This document shows positions 5,635-8,739 of a stretch of 8,739 nucleotides of DNA, piece after piece. Each line of letters opens with the position of its first letter. Within the stretch, counting starts at the first letter, position 1. Origin of the DNA: Pseudomonadota bacterium (GTDB taxonomy: Bacteria > Pseudomonadota > Gammaproteobacteria > Halothiobacillales > Halothiobacillaceae); assembly GCA_021795795.1 (NCBI GenBank), contig JAJYPA010000333.1, positions 1-8,739 on the forward strand, given 5' to 3'. The notes under the pieces were generated by a model that searched no databases, was not told the DNA's origin, and worked only from the letters and a program-made list of their open reading frames with translations. The position numbers were made by a program, and so were the translations under genes.

Positions 5635-8490
5635 TCACTCCCCCTCCTCAAACTCCGGCTTGATATGCAGGACATCACAATTCTCTCTCACCACCCGCTG
5701 CAGGCTTTCATCGAAACCCGCTGCCGCATAGGCATCAATATCAATGGCGATTTTGACTTTAATGCCGGGGCGGGAGGTAAAGTGCAGAACGACTTCGTCC
5801 ACGATATCGGCGAACTGCTTTTTGGCCTGGATTGGGTCCAGGTCAATGCTACAAAAGAACTGGTGCTTAACGGTTCGAGGCGCAGCGGCAGCACCGTGCT
5901 TCAGAATATAATCAGGCACGGGCAAATCCGCTACGCCGGGGGCCATACCGCCGCCTCCGGTGGCGTCGTCCGGTACGGGGTATCCTGAGGGCTGCGGGCG
6001 CGCAGCTTCTTCAGCTGCACGCTTTTCCTCCGCCAGCTTCGCCGCATAGGCGGCAGCACTGTCCGGTTCTATCAGCAGCAGCGACGCATCCAGAAACAAC
6101 GCCGCACGCTGGCCAAAAACAAATCCCACATAGCGATCATCTTCTTTGCCCTGTGCCAGACCAAAAAAGTCCCGGCTCTCTGTAGCGGCCTGCACCGTGT
6201 GCAGAAAGACCTGATCATCTTTCAGGCGCGGCAGATACAGTTGATGACAACTCTGCTGCCAGACGTTCAGGGCATTGACCGCCGGAATATCGTCTTTCCA
6301 AAACCAGTCCTTCAACTCCCGCGCCAGATGGATAGGCGCCCACTCGGTAATCAGCAGATCATTTTCCTTCATCAGCCGGTCGATTTCCTGGGAGAGACTC
6401 GCCGCACCGGTGTTGAGCTGAAAATGCTCCCAGATGACTTCAGACAGCCCTTTGCCGGGGCGTGCCTCCTGCATGGGAGCCAACAGCCATTTGTAGGTTT
6501 CGCGGATCATACGGCGCAAACCGTCGTTGGCGTCTTCCAGGCTCTTGCTGGCCTGCCGGGACTGGTACTGGTCGAGGTTGAGTTTCATCTCCTTGATGTC
6601 GATGACGATGGACTGCCAGGCCAGCATGGAGCGCACCTGTTCCATGAGCCGACCCACGCTGTCGTACTCGGCGGATAGGAAGATCAGTCGGTTTTGTTTG
6701 AAGCGCGGCTGTTCGCCCCGGTTTTTGAGGATTTCCGTGGCCCGCGCAATGGCGGCACTCTGCCCCGCGCGGCTGAAGGCGGCATCGGGAGGCAGGACCA
6801 CCAGGCGCAAGGCCCAGTCGTCCGGCACATCGCTGCTGGCGGTGAACACATGAACACACCCGAAGGCGCCGCCGCCGAACATGCGCTGAACGCGATCCCT
6901 GATAACAGGGAATACGTCCTCTTTCTCCTGAAAACGGCGTTTGCGATCTTCCATTTCACGGCGCAGGTTGGGGCGGGTATCGAACCAGTAGCGGTTGTTG
7001 CCGCTGTTCAGGTAGTGCAGGCGGTCGCTCAGGCGGCGCAGGGCATCCTTGTAGAGGCCAACCTGTTGATCGGGCTGAGCCGCACCCAGAGCGACCCGCT
7101 CCAGTTCAATGCCGCGCACCATCTGGTTGGCGGTGCTCGGCGCGCTGCCCAAAAAGATGGCGCGGGCGGTACGACGGCAAGCTTGCACACTGCCGAGGCG
7201 AGTGTCGCGGTTTTCGATCTCAGTAGTTTCGGCGCGTTCGCCATCCACATCGCGCTCGATGACCGGATCCCAGCCCGGCGGCAGATAGTAGATCATCTCA
7301 TTGCGGGTATCGGCATCGGCCAGCGGGAAACTGCCTGGCATGATCAGCAGGTCTTTATCGTTATCCTTCCAGAGCCGGTGGATGACTTTGGCCATCAGTT
7401 TCAACACGCCCCGTGTGCGTTGAAAATTCTCCAGCGAAGACCAGTCTTCATAAAGGCGGGCGAAGACTTCCGGGTGGATGGGATAGGCGTGCACCAGTCG
7501 CTCGTAATAACGGCTTTCCTGGGTTTCGTGGGGAAAGTCGGCGCTGTTGGCGGTGTAATAATCGGCGAAGGCCCGGCACACGGATTCTGCCGCCAGTTTA
7601 TCGTTGATGCTGCTGAAGAGGCGACGTCGGACGATCTCGAAGGCCTCCTCGCTACCCACTGGCTTCCAGAGTGCCTGAATACGGCCGAAATAATGGGACA
7701 GGGCTTCCAGTGCACGCACGCCGCGCTGACTGCCCGCCTCCTTGTCCGACTCCGGCAGGGATGCCAGCAGTACGGCGGTGGGGACTGCTTTCAGTGCCTC
7801 GGTCAATGCCTGCACAAAGCTCAGGTTGGAATCGAAGCTGCCGCCAGTCAGGGTTTTGCCTTCTTCAAACTGGCGAATATAGGCCACCAGTTCGTCGATC
7901 AGGATCACGCAGGGCGCGTAACGGGCAAGCAAGGTTTCCAGAACCGCCTTGCCCGGCGAGGTGCCTGATGAATCCGCGTCAGCGACCAGCGCATATCCGT
8001 CCGCACCTCCCAATTGCCACGCCAGGTCGCCCCAAAGAGTATGAATGGCACGCCCCTCGTGCATGAAGGGCTGGTTGGGGGAGGATTTGATGCCGTCCAG
8101 CACCGCCACCCGGGCGCGGGGGAGTTCGGTCACGCCCGCAGCATCCAGAATGGCGGGTACGCCCTGCAGTTCGCTGACCGGGACTGTGCCTTGAGCCAGG
8201 TGATATACCGCCAGCATGGTATGAGTCTTGCCGCCGCCAAAAGCGGTCTGCAACTGAATCACTGGGTCGCCGCCCTGTCCCGATAAACGCCGGACGACCG
8301 AGTGGAGCAGCAGGCCCATTCCTTCGGTGATGAAGGTGCGCTGGAAGAACAGCACCGGGTCCTGATAATCGCGTGCTGCGGTCCCGGCATGCACCCGTGA
8401 CAGATCGGCAGCGAATTCGGCCTGCTGAAAGGTGCCCTTGAGTACGTCTTCATGGGGAACGGCGACTTCGCGCCAGGGTTTCAGGGTCAT
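5635..8490 (-). CDS. DUF499-family P-loop ATPase (defence-island type)
   Basis: This 951-residue protein has an N-terminal P-loop ATPase domain. The Walker A-like element is AFGGGKTH (83-90, catalytic K88), Walker B is VILIDE (195-200), and a sensor-like strand [10 protein letters not shown] follows at 240-249. The N-terminal [11 protein letters not shown] and the [12 protein letters not shown] block are typical, as I remember them, of DUF499 ATPases. So is a C-terminal domain beginning SIDLDP and ending in [14 protein letters not shown] low-complexity Ala/Glu then Pro/Gly linker (around residues 810-855) precedes that last domain. The length, close to 1,000 residues, fits the family. The start ATG (8488-8490) overlaps the upstream gene's TGA, with GGAG 7 bases ahead. 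DUF499 proteins are reported next to DUF1156 methyltransferases, helicases and nucleases in defence islands; the ATPase presumably powers or gates DNA recognition. The biochemical role is not established. The gene appears intact, and no further gene follows it on this strand in the window. Confidence 0.9.
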   Translation of the reverse strand: MTLKPWREVAVPHEDVLKGTFQQAEFAADLSRVHAGTAARDYQDPVLFFQRTFITEGMGLLLHSVVRRLSGQGGDPVIQLQTAFGGGKTHTMLAVYHLAQGTVPVSELQGVPAILDAAGVTELPRARVAVLDGIKSSPNQPFMHEGRAIHTLWGDLAWQLGGADGYALVADADSSGTSPGKAVLETLLARYAPCVILIDELVAYIRQFEEGKTLTGGSFDSNLSFVQALTEALKAVPTAVLLASLPESDKEAGSQRGVRALEALSHYFGRIQALWKPVGSEEAFEIVRRRLFSSINDKLAAESVCRAFADYYTANSADFPHETQESRYYERLVHAYPIHPEVFARLYEDWSSLENFQRTRGVLKLMAKVIHRLWKDNDKDLLIMPGSFPLADADTRNEMIYYLPPGWDPVIERDVDGERAETTEIENRDTRLGSVQACRRTARAIFLGSAPSTANQMVRGIELERVALGAAQPDQQVGLYKDALRRLSDRLHYLNSGNNRYWFDTRPNLRREMEDRKRRFQEKEDVFPVIRDRVQRMFGGGAFGCVHVFTASSDVPDDWALRLVVLPPDAAFSRAGQSAAIARATEILKNRGEQPRFKQNRLIFLSAEYDSVGRLMEQVRSMLAWQSIVIDIKEMKLNLDQYQSRQASKSLEDANDGLRRMIRETYKWLLAPMQEARPGKGLSEVIWEHFQLNTGAASLSQEIDRLMKENDLLITEWAPIHLARELKDWFWKDDIPAVNALNVWQQSCHQLYLPRLKDDQVFLHTVQAATESRDFFGLAQGKEDDRYVGFVFGQRAALFLDASLLLIEPDSAAAYAAKLAEEKRAAEEAARPQPSGYPVPDDATGGGGMAPGVADLPVPDYILKHGAAAAPRTVKHQFFCSIDLDPIQAKKQFADIVDEVVLHFTSRPGIKVKIAIDIDAYAAAGFDESLQRVVRENCDVLHIKPEFEEGE

Positions 8491-8739
8491 TCTGATTCTC
8501 CAGGAATTTCGGTGTTATGCGGTAACTGGTGCTGAGCAGCTCGCTCCCGGGCTAGGGCCACGGCGCGGTGTAACTCTTGCTGTAATAAAGCCATATCTGG
8601 AATATGCGCCAGGTATTCGGCGACGCGGATATTAGCGGCGTTCAAGTCCATCAATTCCACCTGTTCCGCGTTGGCGCTGGCGCATAGGATCAAACCGATC
8701 GGCGACTCTTCTCCGGGGGCGCGGTCATATTTGTCGAGC
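8487..8739 (-). CDS. YhcG/DUF1016-type PDDEXK nuclease, C-terminal end (partial)
   Basis: The last 83 residues of a gene whose start lies beyond the right edge. The fragment opens with [21 protein letters not shown] and continues through [17 protein letters not shown] to an Ala/Arg/Glu-rich helical tail. The pattern of a conserved GLILC strand followed about 25-30 residues later by VAEY is the end of the nuclease domain of YhcG (DUF1016) proteins, which belong to the PD-(D/E)XK fold. Full members are roughly 330-380 residues, so about three quarters, including the catalytic residues, is not visible. A TTG at 8691-8693 encodes the Leu of GLILC and is not a start. Its TGA (8487-8489) overlaps the ATPase ATG, implying translational coupling and one operon. 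YhcG-like nucleases often sit beside restriction and other defence genes. The family call is fairly strong; the specific role with the ATPase is inference. Confidence 0.82.
   Translation of the reverse strand, partial: LDKYDRAPGEESPIGLILCASANAEQVELMDLNAANIRVAEYLAHIPDMALLQQELHRAVALARERAAQHQLPHNTEIPGESE

Noticed and set aside
5506..5988. 160-codon + strand frame preceded by a TATAAT at 5500-5505
   Set aside because: Most of it is antisense to the conserved C-terminal domain of the ATPase. There is no ribosome-binding site and no -35 at the right distance.
6694..7968. 424-codon open frame on the + strand
   Set aside because: It lies wholly antisense to the DUF499 ATPase, whose family motifs are clear. 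High G+C on that strand reduces stop codons and creates long shadow frames.
1..8739. CRISPR array, tRNA, rRNA or insertion sequence
   Set aside because: No regularly spaced repeats, no cloverleaf-like or rRNA-like segments and no transposase motifs were seen on either strand by eye.

Overview
The window looks like a stretch of accessory chromosome, probably a defence island, from a Gram-negative bacterium. A proteobacterium is likely, judging from the Shine-Dalgarno spacing, the ATG/TTG starts and the YhcG and DUF499 families. It contains no housekeeping gene, rRNA, tRNA, recognisable transposase or CRISPR array, so the genus cannot be assigned.

Layout. Bases 2-160 hold the last 52 codons of an unidentified + strand gene. 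Bases 161-892 carry no convincing gene, but several short inverted repeats sit just ahead of the next gene. Bases 893-5156 form a tight three-gene + strand operon: a 550-aa protein with a C-terminal phospholipase-D-like (HKD-type) domain, a 206-aa protein with a second PLD-like domain, and a 665-aa mostly helical protein that I do not recognise. Both junctions are ATGA stop/start overlaps. Bases 5157-5634 are a non-coding gap between convergent operons. Bases 5635-8490 encode, on the - strand, a 951-aa DUF499-type P-loop ATPase. Bases 8487-8739 hold the 3' end of a YhcG/DUF1016-type PDDEXK nuclease gene, which is upstream of the ATPase in transcription order and also joined to it by an ATGA overlap.

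How they may work together. The two - strand genes look like the end of a longer operon that runs off the right edge. DUF499 ATPases are known as neighbours of DUF1156-type DNA methyltransferases, helicases and nucleases in defence islands, so a restriction-like system is likely there. The + strand operon is a separate transcription unit with visibly lower G+C in sampled lines. Its best reading is a compact candidate defence module with two PLD-like subunits, each carrying one degenerate HKD motif (H-D-R in place of H-x-K), plus a large partner of unknown function. The defence role is inferred from domain content and neighbours; nothing in the sequence proves it.
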